The translations under genes were made by a program, and so were the position numbers. A DNA stretch of 64,000 nucleotides from Phytophthora sp. 'mugwort' (Eukaryota; Oomycota; Peronosporomycetes; Peronosporales; Peronosporaceae), in contig JAUCEF010000016.1 in NCBI GenBank assembly GCA_033558025.1, forward strand, positions 1,426,001-1,490,000. The letters run 5' to 3'. The notes under the pieces were generated by a model that was not told the DNA's origin, searched no databases, and saw only the letters and a program-made list of their open reading frames with translations. Of this stretch, positions 11,624-22,000 are shown piece after piece (within the stretch, counting starts at the first letter, position 1; each line of letters starts with the position of its first letter).

Positions 11624-11814
11624 CATCTAAAAGCGTGTGAATTGGGGGAGGGCGGCTAGAATCAGAGTGAGCCTTCCCCCGCAGTTCGGGCGGATGGAGG
11701 CCACGTGGCCCCCTCAACAGCCGTATATCTGCTTTATATTAGTTTCACTATACTAATTCTATATTCATCTAGATCCACATCCTAGTGGCTACTTTTATAG
11801 CCAATCCGCATACA
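11624..11814 (-). repeat. 5' LTR of the Ty3 chromovirus
   Basis: Direct repeat of 5066-5258, ending in GCATACA and followed by ATACG, the presumed target duplication. About a dozen differences separate the two LTRs, so the insertion is not recent. Confidence 0.88.
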
Positions 11815-11819
11815 ATACG

Positions 11820-12954
11820 TCGGATTGGATTTCGATTCAAGTGGATTTCAATACTTAGTATCCTTGCAAGGTGAAATCCAGCAGCTGAAAGTATTTTAAA
11901 ATCTATAGCTTTTCTTGCTCTGAGTTAGCTGCCAAGTGTTGTCCTAGTCTACTGAATGAACCCCCAGTCCAATAATTCGGTCAGTGCATACAACTGGTAT
12001 TAATACAAACTCGTATCATTACGACTGAACAATAATGACGCATGGCACGAACTCCGCATTCTTAAAGTTGGCCAGTGTAGGAGGGTAGTTTCTTTTATAA
12101 AAGCTAATCAATATATCTCAATTCGCACCTTGTGCTAAGGATTTATACGGATAATGCTGGCAACCAAGCTGAGCGTCATTAATAATTTTACAATCGGTAC
12201 AGTTTTGTGAGCAGCTTTGTGTGGCTATAAAACATGTACCTGAGTTTGAGCTAAATGAAAGAGGTATGACCACACACGTTAGCGGAAAAGACAAAAACCC
12301 TGGCCAAGTTAATCCAGCACAAAGTTCCAATGACCACACTTCGGTGCCTTTAAATCGAGGCGACGAACAAGAGCTAAGACGCACAAAAAAGGATTCTCTG
12401 CGAGTATCGTGAGTAACTGAGCGCAACAAAACTACATGTTGAAAACACCAGCCCTGAGGTGATAACTAGATTAGGTAGCAATTAACTATACTAGATTAGG
12501 TAGCCATTAGGTAGAAATCACTTCGGACAGTCAGGTTGAAAAACGTCAGCTCGAGTTGCCCAACTAGATTTAGGTAGCCATTAGGTAGGAATCACTTCGG
12601 ACAGTTAATAGCGTCTGACATGATCCGAATCTAATTTCGCCAGCGAATCCACCGCAAGAGGGAGAAAGTGCGTGCAGTTCATGCATGGCCACCCATAGCA
12701 AGATTTTTTGCTGATGAAGAAGACTTCGCACTTGGTAGTCGTCTTATTTGCTTTAGCAGTCAGTCCAAGTCTACTCGATGAATCCTGGAAGTCCCCAAAA
12801 GTAAACCCAAACTGCCTATGAATGACGTTTAGGTCCTCATTGGCCAAGCAACTTCAAAGCGCGGGCTGTCAGGCCGTCGGAAAACCCACTTTTCATTTAG
12901 CTTCAAAAGCTCCACAACGCACTTTTAGCTCCGTCACATTTTCCTTCTGAAACG
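11820..12954. other. Intergenic region upstream of the secreted-protein gene
   Basis: Mostly AT-richer non-coding DNA. Opposing short frames at 12118-12429 have no recognisable domain. A short dispersed repeat is at 12466-12604 (separate entry). The last 55 bases before 12955 contain two pyrimidine-rich sites (about 12920 and 12934) that resemble an oomycete initiator with one mismatch each; this is weak evidence for a start site. Confidence 0.4.
12466..12604. repeat. Imperfect direct repeats of about 40 bp
   Basis: Units at 12491-12530 and 12564-12604 share CTAGATTAGGTAGCCATTAG and then ATCACTTCGGACAG. A partial third copy lies at 12466-12480. No coding role is visible. Confidence 0.8.
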
Positions 12955-13548
12955 ATGCAGTTCTCAGCAGCTTTTTTCCTTGGAGCTCTCGCTTCTGCTC
13001 CCCCGATTCACGCGGGATCCGTCGCGTTCACCAGCTACTTTGAGGATGATAAGTGCTTCGGAACGCCGCAATTCATTTACGAGGAAGGCGTCGACAGCTG
13101 TGAAGTCAGAGATTGCGCTGTGGTGACCATCGGTGACAGTGCCTACTTCAGCAAGGTGGATTGCTACGAGAGCAACCGTGTGGGAACCGCCTCCATCTAC
13201 GCTGATGCCGACGCACCCTACGTGCTGCTGGAGCAATATTCACCCCCAACTGGTTGCGATAACTGGGTGAATGGACTCGCCTTCTATGCGGACGGCCAGT
13301 GTCGCGTTCTACCCGGCATTGCGTCATATGCCGCTGTGATCGCTGTCGTCAAAGCGAATTCGTCGCTCGAGTTGCAGCTGTTCAACGACGCTGACTGCAC
13401 TGAAGCCGTGAGCGATATGTCCGTTACGAGCACAGACGTCGAGTACACATGCTTCATTGGCTACTCGGACTCGTACGGTCTCGTGTACTATACCACTGTC
13501 ATGGACGAGTGCGACAACACTGCTACCAGTGCGTCAAGCTCACGGTGA
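12955..13548 (+). CDS. Small secreted cysteine-rich protein (197 aa)
   Basis: Intact single-exon gene. Residues 1-20 form a signal peptide (hydrophobic core AAFFLGALASA, likely cut after Ala20), so the product should be exported. The mature part has nine Cys (34, 49, 54, 70, 101, 116, 148, 166, 186), one NSS glycosylation site (135) and a Ser/Thr-rich tail. Three similar turns, FEDDKC (29-34), YADGQC (111-116) and FNDADC (143-148), suggest an internally repeated disulfide fold. No RXLR motif, crinkler motif or catalytic motif is visible. It resembles secreted apoplastic proteins and receptor-kinase ectodomains of oomycetes, but I cannot name the family or a function. It is the only intact gene in the first 50 kb. 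Confidence 0.85.
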   Translation: MQFSAAFFLGALASAPPIHAGSVAFTSYFEDDKCFGTPQFIYEEGVDSCEVRDCAVVTIGDSAYFSKVDCYESNRVGTASIYADADAPYVLLEQYSPPTGCDNWVNGLAFYADGQCRVLPGIASYAAVIAVVKANSSLELQLFNDADCTEAVSDMSVTSTDVEYTCFIGYSDSYGLVYYTTVMDECDNTATSASSSR

Positions 13549-14581
13549 TACTCACTATCGACTAGTGTCTGTATCTGACAAGCTGGCTCATCTATCAGAG
13601 ATGTATGAACGTTCAAGCGTTACCCGGTTAGCCCAGATTTACGTGCTAACGATAATACGACGCTACTAGTCATCATTTTCGAGTCTTGCTTTGAGCACAC
13701 TGAATGAAGTACTTCCATGTGGCAAAAGAATGGGTCCTTTCTGCCCGATTATCGGGGCTGCAGCCCCCTTCTAAGTGACTTTAATTAAGCTAAGTTGCTT
13801 GTAAGGAGTTAATTGCATGCTACCGATTCTAAAGATCACAACTGAGAGCTGGGCGACCCGTGCGCTTGCTGGCATACCATAACTTAAGATCAGAACCACT
13901 AACGTTCCAGAGCTTTTCGGTACTCGAGTACATGTACACAGGGTGTAGTCCTGCTGTTATTGTGGGAGACCGTGCGAGTGGTTTTGATTCAATTGATTCT
14001 TCTGCCTTTAAGGCCTTAACGACGTTACCTTGTCCGAAAAACATAATACTTTTAATACACCCGAATACTAATTCAATTATTAAGTTTGTAGAATCAATTT
14101 ATTTTTGAATTGCCAACAATTCATATCTCAATTGACCAAACTTGGGTCCGTAGCAGCCACCTTCTTATCTTTGCGGTAGTGCGGGTAGTCTAGTAGTTTA
14201 TGCGAATGATTTGTTTGCTGGGACAGGGCTGAAAAGTAGTTTGAGCGGTAATCGGACTACGAGCTCGATTTGGGGTGGTAGCGTGTTTTGTCTGGGTAGT
14301 TTGACCCACAAAGATTTCTCCCTCGGCCTATAGCAGCATCATGCCCCCTCCCCCTTTCAAACACCACGTCCCAGTCCTTTGCGTCGTACACGCCGGCCAC
14401 GCCGGCCACGCCGCTCCTAGCACCCAGCCGCTCCTCACAGCCTCGCTCATAATCGCTCGGCTCCCCGGGCTGGCAGCAGATGCAGTAACGGCGACGTGAG
14501 CCAGCCTCTACAGCTAGCCCAGGAGCCGCAGCCCAGCATCAGTACAGCCCCATGATTTGCAGCAGGTGCAGCGAAGCAACT
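13549..14581. other. Non-coding region
   Basis: No credible gene. A GC-rich stretch with a short tandem GGCCACGCC-type repeat is near 14390-14412. At 14170-14295 several AGTAGTTT/GGTAGT-type words occur that recur in inverted orientation at 15085-15150. They could be subterminal repeats of the Harbinger-like remnant between them. Confidence 0.4.
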
Positions 14582-15213
14582 TTAGCTCGTGGCGGGAAAT
14601 ATGGCGTCAATCCCCTTGTGGAGGCAGCGGAAGAGCGAGGACACGCTAGCGAGCCCGACATCGCAGGCATCCACGTATGAGCCTCCAACAAGCCACATCA
14701 GGGTGAAATGGAGAACGACCTCCGCTGAAAATGGGGCCTCATCAGCTCGTTTGACCGACATCCGCGTGTCCACGCCGAGTCCGGCGCCCAAATGTGAATT
14801 AAGTGTTCAAATGACAGCTCGTCCATGCGATAGGTTCGGTCAAACGCCTTCTGCCGACGCAGCTCCATCACATGGGAACTCCATATCATGCGCTGCCGAC
14901 AGTAGTAATTATCCCGCTCAACAAGCGCCTTTGCAGCCGCGGATATGCAAATATCCTCACCCCACTCTTCCTGTTCGTGCCTCTCACGAGAAGCGCGAGA
15001 TCTCTCGGCAGCGGCCGCCTTGCCTGCGTTGCTTCTGGATGTCTCTGCCTCGATTTCTGAATGAATTTCGTTGACGTTCCTATCTGCGTATAAACTACCG
15101 CCGCAGTGCGAACTACAAACTACGCAAACAACCCAAACTACTGCCGCTATGAACAGCACTGAGTCTATCTGGACGTTCACTACCATATACCTCGACTTGT
15201 ATCCCGACACCAA
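14582..15213 (-). pseudogene. PIF/Harbinger-like transposase remnant
   Basis: The minus strand encodes FDRTYRMDELSFEHLIHIW (about 14820-14780) and, after a one-base shift near 14790, LHFTLMWLVGGSYVDACDV with a helix following. This matches the N-terminal half of Harbinger-type DDE transposases (YRM...SF..L, then L-x-W-L-x-G-G-S-Y). The DDE residues would lie further downstream and are absent, so the gene is 3'-truncated as well as frameshifted. Imperfect inverted AGTAGTTT-rich ends lie near 14170 and 15150. Confidence 0.6.
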
Positions 15214-15397
15214 ATGAGACGGCGCAAAACAAAATCGTAATTTTTAATATTATTACAGTGGAGATACGACCCCTTAAAGCAACCTGAATGGAAAATTCGG
15301 ACTAAACGAACTTTCGAGAAATCGCGTTTAGAACAATCGAGCCTGATATTTTTTCCCTTGCGGAGCTGTCCACTCACCAAAAGCACAAGCGATCGAC

Positions 15398-17342
15398 ATG
15401 GAGCACGGCGAGGACGCTGCCTCGGACGTCGAAGAAGAGCACTGCGGGGCGACTGCGAGCTCAGAGGACAGCTCAGAGGATCCTGACGCTCATGTCGAGA
15501 TCGACGAAGCGGTGGCTGAGCACATTGATACGGTGCTGGATGTATAGTGCTGTGAGAAGCGCTGCATCGAGAACCGAGCAGAGGCGACGACGACGTTCCT
15601 CACCGGTTACATGAAGATGAACAGGGACTGCCAGCGAACCAGCTTGATCACAATGCTAGCAACGTGCTCTGGGCGCTCAGAGGACGGTCAACGGCACCGA
15701 TCTACAGGCGCTAGGACGCGCTATTCGTACGTCCTGCCTCTCGCTGGACCTGTCTGTCGTACAGCTTCCAGACCGTGTTCAACGTTAGCAACGACACCAT
15801 CACACGGTATGGCGTTAATACTGATTTTGTTTTGCTAAATGCAATAAGACTGAGGGGACTGTTTAGTTTCCAGGTATCATAACCAAGTGAAGAGGGGAGA
15901 GTTTGCGTTGCCTGCACACGGCAATGCTGGCAACAAGCATGCACGGTTCGTGGATGGAGAAGCGATGAAAGCGTTCTTCACGAGGTCGACCGAGACGCAT
16001 GCAGACGTTGTCCCTGTGTGCTTCCGGTACCAGAAGACGGAAAATGGGAAGCTGAATCGTCATTGCACCACTAAGGAGCATCAGTTGCTGCCTGTGTACT
16101 TTACCTGGGCCATGAAGCTCGGCTGGTACATCGAGTGGGCAGAGGACGCACGTGTTCGCTTCAAAGAGCCTTCGTTGACAGCCTTCAGGACAATTATGGA
16201 GGGCATCTGCCCCAATATCCGCATCAGCTCTACCCGAGACAACGTGTGCGACGCCTGGTGAAATATGATGGGACCTGAACCGTCCGTCGAGGACACCGAA
16301 GCTATCGCAGCTCATGTGAACGATGCGAAGGCGATAAGACGTTAATCCCTAGCTGATTGCAATGCAACTACGACAGATAAACATGGTCACCACTATCGAC
16401 TTCGCGCAGAACATTGCGCCTCCTCACTCCGCCCAGACCCCCTCGATGTGGTACTTTTTGAGCCTCATTCTAGTGTCCGTGTTTGGGATTCACACGCACC
16501 CGGACAAGTTGGAATCTGATCTATCCCGAGCGTAAAGCTAAGAAGGGCAGCACGGCGGTGATTTCGATGCTCGACACGTATGCAAGAATGCGAAACATCT
16601 ACAGCAAAGAGAAAAGATCAAAACGTGGCACGTCTACGCTGATAACTGTGGCGGACATGTCAAGAACAGCCACGTGCTGCAGTTCCTGCTGTTCTTCGTG
16701 CACACGGGCTCGTTGCAGGGCGCCAAGTTGAGCTTTTTGGTTAAAGGCCACACGAAGAATCACTGCGACCGACACTTCGGCTACATCAAACGCTACTACG
16801 CCAAGCGAGACCTTTGAATTCTCGACGATGTAGATAGGGCTGCGATGGAGTCGTCACTGCATCAACTTGGAGGACTCTGATCACTACCTTTCGAGAGTTC
16901 AAAGGCACGCTTGACGGGCTTTACCGGAAGCTGGACAGAATCCAGAGCTACCAACTCTTTGAGATGCGCGCTGAGGAGCCTGGTGTGGTGCACTGCCGTA
17001 AGCGACCAAGTGGCGATGCAGTCATTCAGGACCTGCTGAAGCGGGGTGTGGTAAAGACTTTAAGTGCTGAGGAAACTGCGGAGCTGTGGTCAAGTTTCAA
17101 GAAGTTGGCCCCCACCACCACACATAGAGAAGATCCACGACATCCACAAAAAAGTGCTACAGTATGTCCCGCCTGATCTGCGCAGTGACCCGCTCTACAT
17201 TGTTCTCAACGACCTGGCTGAAGAAGAAATAGCAGCTACGAAACGATCTCGGCGACAGAAGTCTTCGCAGGGTAAGAAGCGTGCGGCAGCGACGAAGACG
17301 GAACGTCGCAAGAGACAAACCACGGCAAGTGAGCAGCAGTAG
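15398..17342 (+). pseudogene. DUF7869-type transposase-like gene (left arm copy), broken
   Basis: The ATG at 15398 begins an acidic leader and a TAG at 15545 interrupts it. The same frame continues with CCEKRCIENRAEA, a Cys-rich N-terminus. A second block (15887-16260) has LPAHGNAG, HQLLPVYFTWAMKLGW, CPNIRISSTRDNVCDAW. A third block (about 16635-16820), in shifted frames, has YADNCGGHVKNSHVLQFLLFF and FLVKGHTKNHCDRHFGYIK. The D-N-C-G-x2-K-N and G-H-T-K-N-x2-D signatures are, from memory, those of the DUF7869 family found in large eukaryotic mobile elements. The C-terminal basic tail ends at 17342. At least five disruptions are present. The element's ends were not found. Confidence 0.65.
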
Positions 17343-18411
17343 TGTATCAGCAAATGCTAGCACCAAATTAATCAGTCTTAACGCCACAATTACGTACGGA
17401 CACCCGAATCTTGATGTGATACACCTAAATGTTTTATCAGATTTTTCAACGTATAATCCTCGTTTTGACGGTGTTCGAGCTCGATTCAAGGCAAACGGAG
17501 TGCAGAAAAAACGGATTCTACGCCTCGAGTTACACCTTATAAACCGAAGAAGCAAAACAAAATACATCTTCAAAATTGACTTCACCTGCTTCGCGACAAC
17601 CTTCGTCCTGAGCGATATAAGTGTGATCTGAAGTCGTACGATAGCTTGAAATGAAGCTAAAGGAGCGAAGCACGTCTTATACCTAATAACTCGAAACGCG
17701 CACTTAGGCGTTAAGACCGAAAATGTTTTGCGTCGTCTCAAATATTCATCGGCCCACAAAACCTCATAAAGATGATACGCCTATCAATGGATGGCGAAGC
17801 AAATGTTGATCTCCGAATTAGACAACTCCGAGTCTCTAGGGAGAACCGTGGTGCAGCCTGTCCGTATAAGCTTTTTTATCCGGCTAGTATTGGTGCTGCT
17901 GCTTACTAACGATTTATTCGTGCTCATTTGCGCCACCAGTATATACTTTTCTTTCGCCTCGCGAGCGGCTGGGTTGAGGCCAGGATATATATTTTGTCAA
18001 GCGTTTCGTCAGCAAAGTGAGTAGCACAGTATTGCGTACTAGCTGCCGGAACTCATAGGTCACTAAGTCTTGCTTGAACTGTTTTGGCTTCGCACCACCT
18101 TGAAAGCTATGCTTGGGGCGCTTTTGCGCGCCTTTTCAGCGGCAGGGTGAAATGGCGGTGTGCGAGCTGGTATTTTACCGCTGCCAGACTAGTTACAAAT
18201 TGCGAATGCCTAACCCTGTAAACATTTGATTTATTGGCAAAAATGAGTCGTCGGATATAAGATTTGCGTGTAGATACAAGTCGATTTATACGGTACCAAC
18301 CATTCATCGACCGGACGTCATTCAACAACAAAATCGAAGCAGGAGATCAACCAGAATCAAATTTACCTGCTTCACCCCACAGCGCCCCACCTCTCGCCCT
18401 TTCTGTCCTCC
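17343..18411. other. Non-coding arm sequence, possible solo LTR at about 17804-18030
   Basis: No credible gene. 17804-18030 starts TGTTGATCTCC and ends near GAGTAGCACA, with a CCAGGATATATATTTTGTCAA segment that looks like a copia-type solo LTR. No target duplication was confirmed. The long minus-strand frame at 17157-17759 has low-complexity basic content and is treated as chance. Confidence 0.35.
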
Positions 18412-19834
18412 ATGTTCTCACAAGCAGCCCGATCTACTCCATGCTCTTTACTGAAGTCGGAAATGAATTCTAAAAGTGTACCACCTGCGATAAGCAGTAC
18501 AGGAAGGGCAATGACTGCACGAACTTCGCTGAACCACCTACGACACAACCACGACAACTACGAGCAAGAGACTCAGGAGGAGTCACGACGCCAGAACCCG
18601 CTATGCCTACACCTAGCCAGCACGTGAATCGGAGACCTATACCGATGGATCAAGTGGGCCGTCTGTGGCCGCCTCCCGTTCGCGAACACCACTCTCTCTA
18701 TATTTATCTCTGGTATCTCTCAAGGGACATCGTGCTGATCTTCAAGCAACAAGAGCTTCGCGTCGATCGCGAGCTCCCATCTGCATTCGGTCTCAGTCTC
18801 GACGGCTGAACCAGCCGTAACCGCTATTACGTCGGGATATTCACAGTAGTCAACACGGTAATACCGGTAAGGGCGTCGAACGCGAGTACTACGATGACCT
18901 AGAGTGCTCGTTAAGTCGTGTTTTTACTACTGGCGTTCTCTCCGGTGGAGGTAGAGGAAAATCGGGGCGCGCAGAGTCAATAATCTGGTCGCGGACCCGT
19001 TGTCTTCTATAACAGGCCCTAGAGCACGGTCAAGTTCATGGTGGGCGACAACTTCTCGGTGAATCAGTGGCCGAAAGGAAGTGGCTATCCCCTTCATCGG
19101 ATGCGCTAGCCACGGTTTTAATCTGACGGTAAAGGACTTCTTCAAGACCGAGGACGAGCTCATTGCCGAGGTAACCGCGCTGGTGTTCAAGCTTCGAACG
19201 ATGCTGTGCTTCGCCGCATCTCCCATCTATCACCTCTGATGTGGAACGAAACATGGTGGACGAGCACATACGAAATGGTTGCGCGCTACCTGAAGTTCCA
19301 GCCAGTCGTAATCCAACTGGGCCACAGCCTTCTGGTCGAGCACGAGATTCAGCTGCTCCTGCTGCGGCGTACCGAGCGCGATCAAGTCGAAACATTGGAG
19401 AAGGACCTGGAGAAGCTCGAGGGCGTTACGAAAGAGCTACATAAGTCTACGTTAACTGTATCTTGGCGCCGTCTGTCCGGCCAGTTTGTGTGAAAGAGAG
19501 CTCAGTACTCAAATCGCGACTGACCGCGACGGCTTCGATCGTCAGCAATCCCAATTTAACAAGGTCTCGTCAAGACTCAGTGCCGAAGTATTGCTGCAGC
19601 ATTGCCAACTGACCGCTTCGACGCCCAGCACCTGACGCGATAGAGGTCGGCATGTGCCGAGTTTAGATCGACCGCTCTCGCAAGGGAGCCAGCTTCAAGG
19701 ACGTCAACAGCTCTATTTTCTAGGCGGCGTTCAAGAGAACAGAGGTGCCAAAGCGCTCGCACTATGTGGGCATTGCGTATGTCCCGCCGACATCGGACGA
19801 GTGCGAGCGCTTCTTTTCGGCGGCGAAGCTGATG
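18412..19834 (+). pseudogene. hAT transposase remnant (left arm copy)
   Basis: Broken pieces of a second, different hAT transposase. A CTTCDKQY-type zinc finger lies near 18480-18510. KFMVGDNFSVNQ is near 19035-19070, matching the conserved VGDNCSVN block. W-N-E-T-W-W-T-S-T-Y-E-M-V-A-R-Y-L is near 19240-19295. The C-terminal dimerisation motif YVPPTSDECERFFSAAKL is near 19778-19830. The reading frame changes several times. It ends abruptly at about 19834 against a Ty3 integrase in the opposite orientation, a junction present in both arms. Confidence 0.8.
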
Positions 19835-20480
19835 TGACGATGTTCGTAGGAATCCTGTGATATTTCCAAATCTGATTGACGAAGAGACGGGCGACGCCTT
19901 CGGCGGTTACTTTCCCCGTAGCCGGCGCAAAATGGCAACGCTCCGTCAGTCTGTCCGCGACGATCCAGATTGATTCCACTTCCCTTTTTGTTCTTGGAAA
20001 ATCTGCGATACCCATAGAGATCGATCGCCATCGTTCACCTGGAATCTTCAGAGGCTCCAACAGACCAGGACGCTTGGTAAGCGTCCAGCTCTGGATTGAC
20101 TTCAGCATTTCCGACTAGTACCAGCGTTGCACGACTGCTCCGTCGAGCAATTACTTTAACGCTTGATGAAGAGGCGTTGGAGGTACTCGCCAGACGTCTC
20201 ATTCGTCCTCACATTTTCGGTGCGCCGTCGAAGATGCTGAAGAAGGATTGATTGCTGTGGCTACGGCTGTTGCGATGGCTGCCGCGAAGGGTATTGTAGC
20301 CTGCTTCTAATTTGCTGATACCAGAGGATGATTGGCGGCACTACAGGGTGGCTGATACCTGGTGAGAAGGCCCACGCATGGTATCGTCGAATGGAGTTTG
20401 ATACCGGAGTAAGCTGTTTGCTTCGGAGAAGCAGCGATACCTCTTCTGATGTTGTCGCTCCGCCTTCGGTTTCACGATCA
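19835..20480 (-). pseudogene. Truncated Ty3 integrase (left arm)
   Basis: The core begins IPGERWRSISMGIADFPRTK, with the usual D of the MDFI motif changed to G in MGIA, and continues through CHFAPATGKVTAEGVARLF to YHRIPTNIVT, where it stops at the hAT junction. The second catalytic Asp and the Glu are therefore absent. The zinc-binding region is degenerate. Confidence 0.75.
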
Positions 20481-22000
20481 CAGATCACCTCTTGATTGCT
20501 GTGAATACTGATTGCGCTTCGCGATCTTTCTCATACGCTTTTTTATCTTGGTTACAAGCTCAGTATCCGTAGTCACTTCGCAGACCCCTAACGTGAATGA
20601 CGTGTCGTAGGAGCTTGTTAGGCTTAGGTAATGGAAGAACTGGCTCTCCAGTTGCAAATCTGGTATCCGGCTTAATGCGTCAGCGATTCCGTTGTTCACA
20701 CCAGGTATATGCTGAATGTTGGCTGATACTCCTCAAGGATATTGTACCATCGCGTTAGCCGACGGTTAGAAATCTTCTGAGTGAAGAGACCATCGAGACT
20801 TTTGTGATCCGTCTCGGCGATCGGTTGTTTATCCAAGCAGTAAATCCGAAAAGGTGCAAGTGCATGGACAATTGCCAAGAATTCCTGCTGCTGCGTTGGA
20901 TACTTGGCCCCAGCTGATTTCATCTTCCGACTCGAGTAAGCGATCGGCTGCTCAACTCTGTCGGCGGTTTGGAACGGGACACTCCCGACAGCAAACTTGG
21001 TAGCGTCGGTACGTAGATGCATGGGCTGGCTGAAGCCGGCAGGTGTAACACCGGTGGATTGCACAGCCGTCGCTTCATCTCGTTGAAAATCTTCGTCTGT
21101 TCTTCGTTGAAATGGATCTTCGCGCTGTGTTTGATTTTCTTCTTGAGAAGGTTGAACATGCTTGCCGTTAACGCCGCAAAGTCTGGACAGAAAGCGCTGG
21201 AAGTATCCGGTTAAACCAAGAAAGCTGTGAAGCTCTTCTTGTGTCCTTGGGACATGTCAGTCCCCGATGGTCTGCACCTTGTCCTGGTCTAGCGCGCTGT
21301 CTCGTCGCACGAAACGTGTAATCGCCTCCTCACAAAATACACACACTTTCAAAGTTTCACATACGAATTGTTGTCTCGTAACATGTTAAAATTCTTGCGG
21401 GGGGGGGGGGGGGGGGGGCATTAAAGAGAAGGTTGATCTTTGGTGACTTTGTGAAGATGTAGGTGTCGTCGGAAAACGACTATGTGTTCTCGATTCCGCG
21501 AAATAGTTTTGACGTCCATCGGTGCATCGTTTCTGGCGCGTTACAGACTCCCAAGGGCAACACCAAATACTCCCAGAGTCCGTTTGGCGACTGTAATGCG
21601 ATGAAATTGATGTCTTTTTCGCTCATCCGAACTTGGTGATACGCTGACATCAAGTCCATTGTAGAAATCAGTATGGTTCAGCCATTGCGTCAAATGTATC
21701 TTCTTTCCGGATCATTTTAATGCTCTGGTGAATTGCGTTGGAGCTCAAGTTTCGATAGTCGTGCACGATCCGCCACCGACTGGCTTCCTGGCGCAGAACG
21801 TTAGCGCAGCATGTGGGCTGATACTCGATCAGATGAGCGTTTTCTTACCATGTCAATCCAGCGCACGACCTCGCGCTGCTGCTCAGGTGACTGCCGCCGC
21901 TGTTGCCGATGCATAACAAGGCATCGATTCGATGCTCGATATCGCGCTTCGCTAGCAGACCTTCCAAGAGTTTAGGCGGAATACGCTATCCTTGTACTTC
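20478..22000 (-). pseudogene. Ty3 RT and RNase H (left arm)
   Basis: RNase H is at 20696-21064 (YPTQQQEFLAIVHALAPF, ETDHKSLDGLFTQK, RRLTRWYNILEEYQPTF), with DALSRIPDLQLE at 20640-20690. The RT connection is at 20920-21160 (FNEEQTKIFNEMKRRLCNPP). The palm at 21460-21720 keeps the active site as FSDDTYIFTK, with both Asp present, but a stop lies just before it. A 20-G run at 21399-21418 interrupts the sequence between palm and connection. Confidence 0.8.
21399..21418. repeat. G20 homopolymer, 14 in the other arm
   Basis: Twenty consecutive G bases here; the mirror site at 58153-58166 has fourteen C. The difference of six accounts exactly for the change in pairing sum from 79571 to 79565. Confidence 0.85.

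Larger units (their letters stand above)
5066..11814 (-). mobile_element. Ty3/gypsy chromovirus retrotransposon with both LTRs
   Basis: About 6.75 kb bounded by two direct LTRs (5066-5258 and 11624-11814) that are roughly 90% identical by eye. ATACG at 5061-5065 and 11815-11819 is the probable 5-bp target duplication. The minus strand carries, in order, gag, protease, RT, RNase H, integrase and a chromodomain, the standard chromovirus order. A match to the initiator-Met tRNA 3' end lies 3 bp inside the gag-side LTR. Frames are broken between gag, protease, RT and integrase, and the RT active site is altered, so this copy is dead. Between integrase and the downstream LTR it carries an extra gene on the opposite strand (5442-6614). 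Confidence 0.9.

Noticed and set aside
12221..12412. Candidate small secreted or RXLR protein
   Set aside because: No signal peptide and no R-x-L-R followed by an acidic motif.
12466..12604. CRISPR-like array
   Set aside because: Two and a half imperfect units with no regular spacers, in a eukaryotic genome.
17157..17759. 200-residue minus-strand frame (220 residues at 61805-62467)
   Set aside because: It is opposite the basic C-terminus of the DUF7869-type gene and extends into non-coding sequence. Composition is Arg/Leu/Phe-rich with no motif, and the length differs between arms because of one base.
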